Made by a program: the position numbers and the translations under genes | Assembly (NCBI GenBank): GCA_947629385.1 | Contig: CANRDO010000013.1 | Location: 1 to 64,000, forward strand | Length of the DNA: 64,000 nucleotides | Origin: an uncultured Lachnospiraceae bacterium | GTDB taxonomy: Bacteria; Bacillota; Clostridia; Lachnospirales; Lachnospiraceae | Direction: 5' to 3' | The notes under the pieces: model-generated | What the model was told of the DNA's origin: nothing | Database searches by the model: none | Seen by the model: only the letters and a program-made list of their open reading frames with translations | Part shown: positions 1 to 9,047 of the stretch, in pieces | How the letters are laid out: every line of letters starts with the position of its first letter | How positions within the stretch are numbered: position 1 is the stretch's first letter

Positions 1-50
1 CGGTGATCTGTGAGCCAGGAAGCCTGCTTACGACTTATTATCATTGATGT
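1..50 (+). promoter_or_regulatory. Cobalamin riboswitch, 3' end only
   Basis: The first bases contain GTGAGCCAGGAAGCCTGC, which matches the conserved 3' segment of the cobalamin aptamer; the complete copy near 8690 has the closely similar GTAAGTCAGGAAACCTGCC. The rest of the aptamer lies upstream of the window. It is followed by an intrinsic terminator and then cbiD, so it probably represses the cbi operon when adenosylcobalamin is abundant. Confidence 0.85.
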
Positions 51-130
51 CACGAGGTATGACAGGATAATAAATCGGTTACAGATTTTCCTGAGCTTGG
101 GGAATATTTGATCGAGAAATTTTGCGGATG

Positions 131-159
131 TCCTGTCTCTTCGGAGGCAGGATTTTTTT
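131..159 (+). terminator. Intrinsic terminator of the riboswitch expression platform
   Basis: CCTGTCTC-TTCG-GAGGCAGG forms an 8-bp stem (one G-U pair) with a UUCG-type tetraloop and is followed by seven T residues. Its place between the aptamer end and cbiD fits a transcription-attenuating expression platform. It also argues against a cbiD start at the TTG at 108, because that frame would read through the terminator. Confidence 0.8.
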
Positions 160-173
160 GTGGTGATTCTGAT

Positions 174-1337
174 ATGGGAAAGACTGGTCTGGAGACGACC
201 TACGTTTTGAAAAATAATAAGAAATTGCGCTGCGGCTACACGACCGGCTCCTGCGCTGCGGCTGCGGCGAAAGCGGCGGCGCTGATGCTCTTTTCCGGCT
301 GTGTGCAGCGGGAGGTTTCGCTGATGACGCCGAAAGGGATTGGGCTGCGGCTGGAGATTCTGGACGCGAAGCTGGAGGACGGCAGAGCCTCGTGCGCGGT
401 GCGCAAGGACGGTGGGGACGATCCGGACGTCACGAACGGACTTCTGGTGTACGCGTCGGTGAAACGCTCCGCGCAGCCGGGAATCTCTATCGATGGCGGC
501 AAGGGAGTCGGCCGGGTAACGCGAAGGGGTCTGCAGCAGCCGGTCGGCGCGGCGGCAATCAACGAGGCGCCGCGGCGGATGATCCGCGAGGCGGTGACGG
601 AGGCCTGCCGGGATTTTGATTATTGCGGAGGTCTTGAAGTCGTCATTTCGGTGCCGGGCGGCGAGGAGGCAGCCAGGAAGACCTTTAATCCGCGGCTCGG
701 GATCGAGGGCGGGATCTCGATCCTTGGCACGAGCGGGATCGTCGTGCCGATGAGCGAGGAGGCGCTGCTGGCGAGCATCCGGCTGGAGATGGAGATGCAT
801 AAAGCGAACGGGCGGGAGTATCTGATCCTCACGCCGGGCAATTACGGGGAAACATTCGCGGGAAACGAATTGAAGCTGGATCTGTCAAACGCCATGAAGT
901 GCAGCAATTATGTGGGACAGACGCTGGATATGGCGGTCGAGCTTGGGATAAAGGGCATTCTGTTCGTGGCGCATATCGGAAAGTTTATCAAGGTGGCCGG
1001 CGGAATCATGAACACACATTCGCGCGAGGCGGACGCCCGGGCGGAGCTGATGGCGGCGTTCGCGCTGCGCACCGGGGCGGATCCGGAGACAGCGCGCCGC
1101 GTTCTTGAGACGGAGACGACCGACGAGGCGTTGGGGATTCTCAGGCAGGCCGGACTTATGCGGCAGGCGATGGAGCTCGCTGCGTCCCGGGCGCGGTATT
1201 ACCTGCAGCATCGAGTCGGAGAGGCCTTGCAGACGGAGGCAATCCTGTTCTCCACGGAGTATGGTTATCTGGCACAGACAGAAGGAGCGGAGGGGCTTTT
1301 ACAGACGATTCGGGACGTCGCCTTGCAGCATGCATAG
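174..1337 (+). CDS. cbiD: Cobalt-precorrin-5B C1-methyltransferase CbiD
   Basis: CbiD methylates C1 of the corrin ring in the oxygen-independent cobalamin pathway, using S-adenosylmethionine in the cytoplasm. The N-terminal LRCGYTTGSCAAAAAKAA is the family signature, and the glycine-rich GIEGGISILGTSGIV and LTPGNYGE motifs follow. The product is about 387 residues, normal for the family. The frame is open from a TTG at 108, but that start would sit upstream of the riboswitch terminator. ATG 174 was chosen; TTG 207, preceded by GGAGA, is another candidate. It is the first gene of the cbi operon in this window, and cbiF follows after a 72-nt gap. Confidence 0.95.
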   Translation: MGKTGLETTYVLKNNKKLRCGYTTGSCAAAAAKAAALMLFSGCVQREVSLMTPKGIGLRLEILDAKLEDGRASCAVRKDGGDDPDVTNGLLVYASVKRSAQPGISIDGGKGVGRVTRRGLQQPVGAAAINEAPRRMIREAVTEACRDFDYCGGLEVVISVPGGEEAARKTFNPRLGIEGGISILGTSGIVVPMSEEALLASIRLEMEMHKANGREYLILTPGNYGETFAGNELKLDLSNAMKCSNYVGQTLDMAVELGIKGILFVAHIGKFIKVAGGIMNTHSREADARAELMAAFALRTGADPETARRVLETETTDEALGILRQAGLMRQAMELAASRARYYLQHRVGEALQTEAILFSTEYGYLAQTEGAEGLLQTIRDVALQHA

Positions 1338-1409
1338 AGCTTGCCGGCACAGAAGGGCAGGCTGCGCGGCGCAGCAGGAAACATGAAAAAGAATTGAGAG
1401 GAAAATGCT

Positions 1410-2216
1410 ATGGTACATTTTGTTGGCGCCGGCTCGGGCGCGCCGGATCTGATCACGCTGCGAGGGATGCGTTATCTTCAGGAAGCGGATGTGATCGTCT
1501 ATGCCGGATCACTGGTGAATCCGCAGCTTCTCGGTTACAGAAAGCCGGGCTGCGAGGTCTACAACAGCGCGAAGATGACGCTGGAGGAAGTGCTGGAAGT
1601 ATTGAGGAAGGCTGAAGCGGCAGGCCGGATGTCCGTGCGTCTGCACACGGGAGATCCTTGTCTCTATGGGGCGATCCGCGAACAGATGGATGTGCTGGAC
1701 GAGGAGGGGATCGCCTACGACTACTGTCCGGGCGTCAGCTCGTTCTGCGGCGCGGCGGCGGCGCTGAACCTCGAATATACGCTGCCGGACGTCTCGCAGA
1801 GCGTGATCATCACCCGCATGGCGGGGCGAACGCCGGTGCCGGAGCGGGAGGAGATCGCTTCGCTCGCCGCGCACCACGCGACGATGGTGATCTTTTTGAG
1901 CACCGGGATGCTGGAGGAGCTGTCGAAGCGCTTGCTTGCGGGCGGTTACGAGCCGGAGACGCCTGCGGCCATCGTCTACAAGGCGACCTGGGAGGATGAG
2001 AAATCGTTTGTCTGCACGGTCGGCACGCTGGCGGAGACGGCGAAACGCAACCAGATCACAAAGACGGCTTTGATCATCATCGGGGATGTGGTCAGCCACG
2101 GCAATTACCGAAGATCGGATCTGTATAATCCGGCGTTCACGACGGAATTCCGGGAGGCAAAGTCCATGGATCAGCACAAGGCCGGAAACGCGGCAGAAAG
2201 GCCTGCGGATCTGTAA
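1410..2216 (+). CDS. cbiF: Cobalt-precorrin-4 C11-methyltransferase CbiF
   Basis: This SAM-dependent methyltransferase modifies C11 of cobalt-precorrin-4. The N-terminus MVHFVGAGSGAPDLITLRG holds the GAGxGxPDL loop of tetrapyrrole methylases. LHTGDPCLYGAIREQM (about residues 76-91) and PGVSSFCGAAAALN (about 110-123) match the CbiF/CobM subgroup, with the usual ITRMAGRTPVPE motif further on. The length of 268 residues is typical, with a short extra C-terminal tail. The ATG at 1410 is preceded by GAGAGGAAAA. It lies between cbiD and cbiG in the same orientation and is probably cotranscribed with both. Confidence 0.95.
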   Translation: MVHFVGAGSGAPDLITLRGMRYLQEADVIVYAGSLVNPQLLGYRKPGCEVYNSAKMTLEEVLEVLRKAEAAGRMSVRLHTGDPCLYGAIREQMDVLDEEGIAYDYCPGVSSFCGAAAALNLEYTLPDVSQSVIITRMAGRTPVPEREEIASLAAHHATMVIFLSTGMLEELSKRLLAGGYEPETPAAIVYKATWEDEKSFVCTVGTLAETAKRNQITKTALIIIGDVVSHGNYRRSDLYNPAFTTEFREAKSMDQHKAGNAAERPADL

Positions 2217-2282
2217 GACGCGGGGGCATGGATTTAGGAAACAGTGAAAGAGAGTACAGAGATCAGAACAGGAATTCAGATC

Positions 2283-3485
2283 ATGGAGATTGCGATCATA
2301 TACTTTACTGCACACGGCGCGGGGACGGCGCTGCGGATCAGGGAAGCGTTGGAAAATAAAAAAGAACCGCAGAATGAAAGTGTTCTGACTGACGGAAGGA
2401 CTCTGCCGGTCTCGCTTCGTCAGTGGACGCAGGAAGCGTTTGCCGAACACGATGCGTTGGTCTTCGTGGGCGCGACGGGGATCGCCGTGCGCAGTATCGC
2501 TCCGTTCCTGAAAAGCAAGACGAGCGACCCGGCGGTGTTGTGCGTGGACGAGCTTGGGAAGTTTGTGATCCCACTGGTCTCCGGGCATATCGGAGGCGCA
2601 AATGCGCTCGCCGTCGAGCTGGCGGACGAGTTAGGAGCCGTGGCGGTGATCACGACGGCGACGGATCTGAACGGGAGATTCGCGGTCGATCTGTTCGCGA
2701 AGAAGAATGATTTGTGGATCTCCGATATGAAACTTGCAAAACAGATCTCCGCGGACATACTGGACGGGAAAAAGATCGGCTTTGTCTCAGACTTTCCGAC
2801 GGCCGGAAAGATACCGGAGGAGCTCGAGCTGTGGAACACTGGGGAGGAGAACTTCACAGAAGAGAATATCCGGGAGGGAGATGCTCGGGAGAAGTTGGCA
2901 CGGATGAAGGACGCTCCCGCGCGCGGCATCTGTGTCACCCTGGACGAGACGAAGCGGCCTTTTGAACAGACATTAACCCTTGTTCCGCGGATCGTCAGCA
3001 TCGGCGTGGGCTGCAGGAAGAATGCGGCCCCGGCGGTGATCGAAGAAAAAATAGTTACGGTTCTGCGATCCTGCGGCGTGTCGATGCACAGCGTGGAGCG
3101 GCTTGCCAGCATTGACATCAAGGCGAAGGAGCCGGGGCTTCTTAGTTTTGCAGATAAGTGCGGGATTGAATTTGTCACGTACTCGGCGCAGGAGCTTATG
3201 GAGGCAGCGGGCGAATTTTCGGAGTCGGCCTTTGTGGAAGCTGTCACGGGCGTCTCCAATGTCTGTGAGCGCAGCGCCGTGCTCGCGGGCGGAGGGCAAA
3301 GAAGAGGACAACGAAGGACGGGACAGGATGCGATACAGACCGACGAGGGTGGCTGCAATGCCGGATCGGTGTCCGGCGGCAAGACCATGCCTCCACGCTG
3401 TGGGAAATTGATACGGAAGAAAACGGCGGGGGACGGGGTGACCGTCGCGCTTGCCGTCAGAGATTGGAGTGTGGAGTTTGGGTAA
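2283..3485 (+). CDS. cbiG: Cobalt-precorrin-5A hydrolase CbiG
   Basis: CbiG opens the delta-lactone of cobalt-precorrin-5A and releases acetaldehyde, the step between CbiF and CbiD. The N-terminal MEIAIIYFTAHGAGTALRI, the central VFVGATGIAVRSIAPFL and SGHIGGANALA motifs, and the C-terminal domain starting VSIGVGCRKNA are characteristic. ATG 2283, preceded by AGGAA, gives the usual N-terminus; GTG 2244 would add 13 residues. The C-terminal domain is odd: between SAVLAGGG and GKLIRKKTAGDGVTVALA about 35 polar residues (roughly 337-371) interrupt a normally short loop. The last 8 nt overlap cbiH. Confidence 0.93.
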   Translation: MEIAIIYFTAHGAGTALRIREALENKKEPQNESVLTDGRTLPVSLRQWTQEAFAEHDALVFVGATGIAVRSIAPFLKSKTSDPAVLCVDELGKFVIPLVSGHIGGANALAVELADELGAVAVITTATDLNGRFAVDLFAKKNDLWISDMKLAKQISADILDGKKIGFVSDFPTAGKIPEELELWNTGEENFTEENIREGDAREKLARMKDAPARGICVTLDETKRPFEQTLTLVPRIVSIGVGCRKNAAPAVIEEKIVTVLRSCGVSMHSVERLASIDIKAKEPGLLSFADKCGIEFVTYSAQELMEAAGEFSESAFVEAVTGVSNVCERSAVLAGGGQRRGQRRTGQDAIQTDEGGCNAGSVSGGKTMPPRCGKLIRKKTAGDGVTVALAVRDWSVEFG

Positions 3486-4248
3486 GATTTATGTGGTGGG
3501 AATCGGTCCGGGCGCGTACGAACAGATGACGATACGCGCGGTGCAGTGCCTGAAGGCCTGCGACGTGATCGTGGGCTACACCGTTTATGTGGATCTGGTG
3601 AAGGAGCATTTTCCGGATAAGGAATTTCTGACGACGCCGATGCGAAAGGAGCGGGAGCGCTGTGTGCTTGCCTTTGCGGAGGCGTCGAAAGGAAAGACGG
3701 TGGCGATGATCTGCAGCGGGGACGCGGGCGTCTACGGGATGTCCGGCCTGATGCTGGAGGTTGGGGAGAATTATCCGTCGATTGAAATTGATGTGATACC
3801 GGGCGTGACGGCCGCCCTAAGCGGCGCGGCGCTGCTTGGCGCGCCCCTGATCCATGATTTTGCCGTGGTCAGCCTGAGCGACCTCTTGACGCCTTGGGAG
3901 AAGATTGAGCGGCGCCTGCTCGCCGCCGCGGAGGCGGATTTCGTGATCTGTCTGTACAATCCGTCCAGCCGGAAGCGCTCCGATTACCTGCGCAGGGCGT
4001 GTGATCTGCTGCTGCGGTACAAGGCGGAGGATACGGTCTGCGGGATCGCCGGCAGCATCGGCCGCGAAGGGGAAGACGTGCGCGTACTTTCGCTGAAGGA
4101 GCTGCGGGATACGCAGGTGGATATGTTTACGACGGTCTTTGTCGGAAATTCACAGACTGTTGAGCTCAACGGGCGGATGGTGACGCCGAGAGGGTACCGG
4201 AGCAAAGAAGGGAAGAAAATGACGCCGGGAGGATGCCGGGATGAGTAA
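3478..4248 (+). CDS. cbiH: Cobalt-precorrin-3 C17-methyltransferase CbiH (CobJ family)
   Basis: This ring-contracting tetrapyrrole methylase acts at C17. GKIYVVGIGPGAYEQMT is the N-terminal SAM-binding loop; GDAGVYGMSGLMLE, VIPGVTAALSGAALLGAPL and DFVICLYNPSSRKR are typical of CobJ/CbiH. The frame extends back to a TTG at 3451, but TTG 3478 yields the canonical GKIYVVG start and has GGAG just upstream, so a TTG start overlapping cbiG by 8 nt is preferred. The stop overlaps the ATG of cbiJET in ATGAGTAA, which indicates translational coupling. Confidence 0.94.
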   Translation: MGKIYVVGIGPGAYEQMTIRAVQCLKACDVIVGYTVYVDLVKEHFPDKEFLTTPMRKERERCVLAFAEASKGKTVAMICSGDAGVYGMSGLMLEVGENYPSIEIDVIPGVTAALSGAALLGAPLIHDFAVVSLSDLLTPWEKIERRLLAAAEADFVICLYNPSSRKRSDYLRRACDLLLRYKAEDTVCGIAGSIGREGEDVRVLSLKELRDTQVDMFTTVFVGNSQTVELNGRMVTPRGYRSKEGKKMTPGGCRDE

Positions 4249-6289
4249 ATTGCTGTTGTTTGCGGGAACCACGGAAGGCCGTGAGCTGGCGGAATTTCTT
4301 GACCGAAACGGAGTCGCCTGTGAAATCTGTGTGGCGACGGAATACGGGGAACAGCTTCTGGACATGACGTCCTCTTTGCATGAAATCCATGCGGGACGGC
4401 TGACACAGGAGGAGATGGTTCGCCTGATGAAGAAAAGCGGGATCACCCATGTCGTGGACGCGACGCACCCCTATGCGACAGAGGTCACGCAGAACATCCG
4501 CGAGGCATGCGAAACGGCGGGCTGCCGTTATCTGCGGCTTCTGCGCGAGGAGAGCGCGAACGTCGTGCGCTATGCGGATGCCTCCTGCGTTTTTGTGGAT
4601 TCCGTGCAGGAAGCGGTGGAATATCTTTCCCACACGGAGGGTAATATCCTGGCGGCCACCGGGAGCAAGGAGCTGGAGAAGTATACGCAGCTTCCCGATT
4701 ACCGGGAGCGGGTCTTCGCGCGTGTACTCTCGACGCCGGAGGCAGCGGCGTCCGCTGCGGCGCTCGGATTTCAGGGCAGAAATCTGATCTGCATGCAGGG
4801 GCCGTTCGACGAGGAGCTCAACTGCGCGCTTTTAAGGCAGGTGAACGCGCGCTATCTGGTAACGAAGGAATCCGGCAAGGCCGGAGGCTTTCCGGAGAAG
4901 GCGCGGGCGGCGAAAAGGGCAGGCGCGCAGCTTGTGGTTGTGGGACGCCCGCAGCAAGAGGCGGGATATTCGGCGACTGAGATCAGAAGAATTCTCTGCG
5001 AAGAATGGCAGATCACGCCGAAGCAGAGCGTTTCCCTGATCGGGATCGGCATGGGAAATCCGGACAATATGACGGTGGAGGCGCGGCGCGCCTGCGAGGA
5101 GGCCGATGTGCTGATCGGGGCGCCGCGCATGCTGGAAAGCGTGTGGAATTTGGCTGCGCCGAAGGTTCCGGCGTACCTGCCGGAGGAGATAAGAATGTAT
5201 CTGAAGACACATCCGGAGTACGAGCGGGCTGTGATCCTGCTCTCCGGGGACGTCGGCTTTTACAGCGGGGCGAGAAAACTGCTGGATCAGCTGAAAGAGT
5301 ATCCGGTGAAGGTTTACTGCGGGATTTCCTCGGTCGTCTATCTGTGCGCGCGTCTGCGCTGCTCCTGGGAGGATGCTTTTCTGGCCAGCATCCACGGACG
5401 GTCGCAGAATCTTGTCGGGGCGGTGCGCACACACAGAAAGGTGTTCGCGCTGGTCGGGAAACAGGAGAGCTTCCGGCAGATGTGCCGGGATCTTCTGGAT
5501 TATGGGCTGGGACAGGTGCTGCTGCACGTCGGATGCAGGCTCTCCTATGAAGACGAACGCATCCTGTCGGGAAGCCCGGAGCAGCTTTTGCAGGAAGCGC
5601 CGGGTGATCTCGCGGCTGTGCTGATCGAGAATCCGGAGGTGGAGAAGGTGGTGACGCACGGCGTTGCGGACGAAGCGTTTCTGCGAAGCCAGGTGCCGAT
5701 GACCAAGAGCGAGATCCGCAGCATTTCCCTCTCGAAGCTGCAGCTGGAGGAGGACAGCGTCGTATATGATATCGGGGCCGGAACAGGCTCGGTGTCTGTG
5801 GAGGCGGCGCTGCAGGCGTGGGCGGGGAAGGTTTATGCCGTCGAGAAGAAGCCGGAGGCGACAGAGCTGATCCGGCAGAACAGCCGCAGATTCGGAACGG
5901 CAAATCTCGAGGTGGTAGAGGGGATCGCGCCACAGGCGCTCGAAGGACTTCCTGCGCCGACGCATGCGTTCGTCGGCGGCTCCTCGGGAAATCTGAGAGA
6001 GATCCTGGAGCTATTGCTGAAAAAGAATCCCTGTGTGCGCGTGGTGCTCAACGCGATCACGCTGGAGACGGTCGCGGAGACGCTCCAATGTCTGCGCGAA
6101 TTGCCTGTGCGGCAGGAGGACATCGCCGTCGTGAGCGTGGGAAAGGCAAGGAAGGCCGGGCAGCTGCACATGATGATGGGGCAGAATCCGGTGTATATCA
6201 TTTCCTTTGCCGGGAGCGGGGAGATCGCGGAGAGCAAGGCGGAGTTCGAAGAAGCACAGAAGACAGACGCGAAGGAGCAAAAGAGATGA
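4241..6289 (+). CDS. cbiJ/cbiET: Fused CbiJ-CbiE-CbiT: precorrin-6A reductase and C5,C15-methyltransferase
   Basis: This 682-residue protein joins three activities of the corrin pathway. Residues 1 to about 255 are CbiJ (CobK), the NADH-dependent cobalt-precorrin-6A reductase, with LLLFAGTTEGRELA at the start and DATHPYA near residue 71. Residues about 262-460 are CbiE, a tetrapyrrole methylase with LIGIGMGNPDNMT. Residues about 480-650 are CbiT, a Rossmann methyltransferase/decarboxylase with MTKSEIRS and VYDIGAGTGSVSVEA near residue 510. CbiE-CbiT fusions (CobL) are well known; adding CbiJ at the N-terminus is less usual. It overlaps cbiH by 8 nt and the next gene by 4 nt. Confidence 0.93.
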   Translation: MSKLLLFAGTTEGRELAEFLDRNGVACEICVATEYGEQLLDMTSSLHEIHAGRLTQEEMVRLMKKSGITHVVDATHPYATEVTQNIREACETAGCRYLRLLREESANVVRYADASCVFVDSVQEAVEYLSHTEGNILAATGSKELEKYTQLPDYRERVFARVLSTPEAAASAAALGFQGRNLICMQGPFDEELNCALLRQVNARYLVTKESGKAGGFPEKARAAKRAGAQLVVVGRPQQEAGYSATEIRRILCEEWQITPKQSVSLIGIGMGNPDNMTVEARRACEEADVLIGAPRMLESVWNLAAPKVPAYLPEEIRMYLKTHPEYERAVILLSGDVGFYSGARKLLDQLKEYPVKVYCGISSVVYLCARLRCSWEDAFLASIHGRSQNLVGAVRTHRKVFALVGKQESFRQMCRDLLDYGLGQVLLHVGCRLSYEDERILSGSPEQLLQEAPGDLAAVLIENPEVEKVVTHGVADEAFLRSQVPMTKSEIRSISLSKLQLEEDSVVYDIGAGTGSVSVEAALQAWAGKVYAVEKKPEATELIRQNSRRFGTANLEVVEGIAPQALEGLPAPTHAFVGGSSGNLREILELLLKKNPCVRVVLNAITLETVAETLQCLRELPVRQEDIAVVSVGKARKAGQLHMMMGQNPVYIISFAGSGEIAESKAEFEEAQKTDAKEQKR

Positions 6290-8511
6290 CAGACGGGAAA
6301 TGTGCGGTAAATAAAGAGGAGACGGTGAATCGCTGCCCGAGGATCCTGCTGGCGGCGGGCGCGAGCGGCAGCGGAAAAACACTGATCACCTGCGGGCTTT
6401 TGCAGGCGCTGTGCGACCGCGGGCTGCGCGTCACCTCATTCAAGTGCGGGCCGGACTACATCGATCCGATGTTCCACGCGCGTGTGATCGGCACAAGGGC
6501 CCGGAATCTGGACACATTTTTTACGGACGAGGAGACGACGCGCTATCTGCTCGTCCGGGGCGCCGCGGAGGCGGATATCTCCCTGATCGAGGGCGTGATG
6601 GGCTACTATGACGGTCTTGGCGGAAGCTCCGTGCAGGCGAGCAGCTATGATGTGGGGCGTGTCACGGACACGCCGGCGATCCTGATCGTGAACTGCCGCG
6701 GTATGGGACTTTCTCTGCTTGCGTATGTCAAAGGCTTTCTGGAGTTTCGAAAGGACAGCCGCATACGGGGCGTGATCCTGAATCAGCTTTCGGGGCGCCG
6801 GTATCCGGAGATGAAGAGGCTTCTGGAGACGGAGCTGGGCGTGAAGGCATACGGCTATGTACCTCCGGTGCCTGAGCTGCAGATCGAAAGCCGCCATCTC
6901 GGTCTGGTGACGCCGGACGAGGTGGAAGACCTGCGGGATAAGCTTGGAAGGCTGGGGCAGATGCTTGAGCAGACGTTGGATATCGACGGTCTGCTTGCAT
7001 TGGCGCGGATGGCGCCTGACGTTAAGGACGGACGCTTGACCGGTTCCGGGTTCGGCTCAGGACAGCTTTCGGATATGGATTCGGGGCTTTCTCCCGTGAT
7101 CGCCGTAGCGCGGGACGAGGCGTTTTGCTTTCTGTATGAGGAGAATCTGGAGCTTTTGCGCGAGCTCGGGGCGGAGCTGAAATTTTTTTCCCCGCTTCAC
7201 GACAGAGAGCTGCCGCGCTCGGACGGCCTGCTGCTCTGCGGAGGATACCCGGAGCTTTACGCGGGACGGCTCAGTGAAAATCGCTCCATGAGAGAGAGCA
7301 TACGGCGGGCGCTGGACGACGGACTGCCCTGCATGGCGGAATGCGGAGGATTCATGTATCTTCAGGAGGAGCTGGAGGACATGGAGGGTGTCGGCCACGC
7401 GATGGTCGGCGCGCTTCCGGGCAGGAGCTATTACACGAAAAAACTGGGCCGTTTCGGCTATATCGCGATGAGGCCGAAGATGGATCAGATGTTGGGGACG
7501 GACATTGGTGAGATCCGGGCGCACGAGTTCCACTATTTTGACAGTACAGCGTGCGGAGACGCATTCCACGCGCAGAAGCCGCTCCGGGCAGACGGCTGGG
7601 ACTGCATACAGGGAAGTTCCTCCTGCATCGCCGGATTTCCGCATCTGTATTATTATTCGAATCCGGAGATCGCGGCGCGGTTTCTGAGGAAATGCGCGCA
7701 GAGGAAGCAGGAACCTGGTAAAAGCGCGAAAAATCTGCGTGAAAAGCATTTTGGGGAAAAGGCTTACGCAAAAGATGTGAGAGGTATGGATATGAAGATC
7801 GAACTGGAAAAGGTGAAGCCGATGGAGATCGAGCGGCGCAGCTTCGAGATCATCACGCAGGAGCTGGGCGACAAAAAGCTGCAGCCGGGGACGGAGCTGA
7901 TCGTCAAGCGCTGTATTCACACCAGCGCGGATTTCGACTACGCGGACAATCTCTGTTTTTCGCCGGGCGCGGTGGAGGCCGGGCTGGAGGCGATCCGCGC
8001 GGGCTGCGACATCATCACGGACACGCAGATGGCGAAGGCCGGGATCAGCAAGAAGACCCTGGCGAAGTACGGAGGAGAGGTCTTCTGCTTCATGTCGGAC
8101 GAGGATGTGGCGGATGCTGCCCGGATAAACGGGACGACGCGCGCGGTGGCGAGCATGGACAAGGCCGCACGGTGTTATGCGACGACTGACGTGAATACGA
8201 CGGATGGGATGCACAGAGGAATGACTGTGAAGAACGATGCGGACAAAGTCGTAACGTCCGGGAAACCGATAATCTTTGCGATCGGCAACGCGCCGACCGC
8301 GCTGGTGAGGCTCTATGAGCTGATCGCCGAGGGGAAGATAAGGCCGGCCCTGATCATCGGTGTTCCGGTCGGCTTTGTCAACGTGGTGCAGTCGAAGGAG
8401 CTGATCATGCAGACGGACGTCCCTTTCATCGTAGCTCGCGGCAGGAAGGGCGGGAGTAACATTGCCGCCTGTATCTGCAACGCGCTGCTGTACATGCTTT
8501 CAAAAAAATAG
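6286..8511 (+). CDS. cbiA/cbiC: Fused CbiA-CbiC: cobyrinate a,c-diamide synthase and precorrin-8X methylmutase
   Basis: One uninterrupted 741-codon frame encodes two enzymes. Residues 1 to about 460 are CbiA, which amidates the a and c carboxylates of cobyrinate with ATP and glutamine. It has a P-loop in AAGASGSGKT (about 23-32), FKCGPDYIDP, and a class I glutamine amidotransferase half with MAECGGFMYL (nucleophile near Cys353) and AHEFHYFDST. After a polar linker, residues about 503-741 are CbiC, which moves the C11 methyl to C12, with RCIHTSADFDYADNL and CDIITDTQMAKAGI. A good internal ribosome site (GAGAGG) precedes ATG 7792, so free CbiC may also be made. The ATG overlaps the stop of cbiJET. 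Confidence 0.92.
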   Translation: MTDGKCAVNKEETVNRCPRILLAAGASGSGKTLITCGLLQALCDRGLRVTSFKCGPDYIDPMFHARVIGTRARNLDTFFTDEETTRYLLVRGAAEADISLIEGVMGYYDGLGGSSVQASSYDVGRVTDTPAILIVNCRGMGLSLLAYVKGFLEFRKDSRIRGVILNQLSGRRYPEMKRLLETELGVKAYGYVPPVPELQIESRHLGLVTPDEVEDLRDKLGRLGQMLEQTLDIDGLLALARMAPDVKDGRLTGSGFGSGQLSDMDSGLSPVIAVARDEAFCFLYEENLELLRELGAELKFFSPLHDRELPRSDGLLLCGGYPELYAGRLSENRSMRESIRRALDDGLPCMAECGGFMYLQEELEDMEGVGHAMVGALPGRSYYTKKLGRFGYIAMRPKMDQMLGTDIGEIRAHEFHYFDSTACGDAFHAQKPLRADGWDCIQGSSSCIAGFPHLYYYSNPEIAARFLRKCAQRKQEPGKSAKNLREKHFGEKAYAKDVRGMDMKIELEKVKPMEIERRSFEIITQELGDKKLQPGTELIVKRCIHTSADFDYADNLCFSPGAVEAGLEAIRAGCDIITDTQMAKAGISKKTLAKYGGEVFCFMSDEDVADAARINGTTRAVASMDKAARCYATTDVNTTDGMHRGMTVKNDADKVVTSGKPIIFAIGNAPTALVRLYELIAEGKIRPALIIGVPVGFVNVVQSKELIMQTDVPFIVARGRKGGSNIAACICNALLYMLSKK

Positions 8512-8539
8512 TATTGTAACTTTAAGAAAAAGGTGTTAC

Positions 8540-8712
8540 TATTAGGCGACAGGTGCGGACGCCACGGCGTTCGTTAAAAGGGAAACAGGTGCAAATCCTG
8601 TACGATCTCGTCACTGTAAGCAGGGAATGCAGGCCAGATGCCACTGGGAAACTGGGAAGGCGGCCGTGCGTGATGATCTGTAAGTCAGGAAACCTGCCTG
8701 TTGCTGGTACGG
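8540..8712 (+). promoter_or_regulatory. Cobalamin riboswitch (complete aptamer)
   Basis: The conserved blocks appear in order: TTAAAAGGGAAACAGGTGCA, AATCCTGTACGATCTCGTCA, CACTGTAAGCAGGGA, GCCACTGGGAAACTGGGAAG and GTAAGTCAGGAAACCTGCC. It lies after the cbiAC stop and about 335 nt upstream of the secreted cobaltochelatase gene, so it should place the chelatase/transport operon under cobalamin control. Confidence 0.92.
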
Positions 8713-8807
8713 GAATTTGCATTCCAGATCACGAGTAATTGGTTGTACCGAAGAAGTTATCTTGTGAAATTCTGTGAAATGTCATAGGCAGGAATGCGCC
8801 CGGATTT

Positions 8808-8858
8808 TGTCATGCATGGATATGGCGAAAGCTCGGGTGTTATTATTTTCCTGGTATT
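8808..8858 (+). terminator. Possible expression-platform terminator
   Basis: CCCGGATTTT can pair with AAAGCTCGGG, with one mismatch and wobble pairs, and the stem is followed by the U-rich stretch TGTTATTATTTT. Its position downstream of the complete cobalamin aptamer suits an attenuator. The stem is weak and the loop is large, so this is tentative. A further GCGCC...GGCGC hairpin sits at about 8940-8980, shortly before the chelatase ribosome site. Confidence 0.35.
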
Positions 8859-9047
8859 CTCATGTTTTCTATTCTCATGATTGTATCTCCGGCGGAAATA
8901 TCTGCCTGTGCTGTCATGTTCCTGTACCTGCGAGGACACACGCGCCTTGAAAAACCAAGCCTTGAAGCAACGGCGCGCTGTGCATCACAGTCTGTATGGC
9001 AGGCTGTGAAATTTGTGCGATGCACACAAAACAAGGAGGAGAGGAAC

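Noticed and set aside
5818..6285. N-terminal extension of the CbiA-CbiC frame
   Set aside because: This part reads the CbiT region out of frame. ATG 6286 overlaps the previous stop and gives the normal CbiA start.
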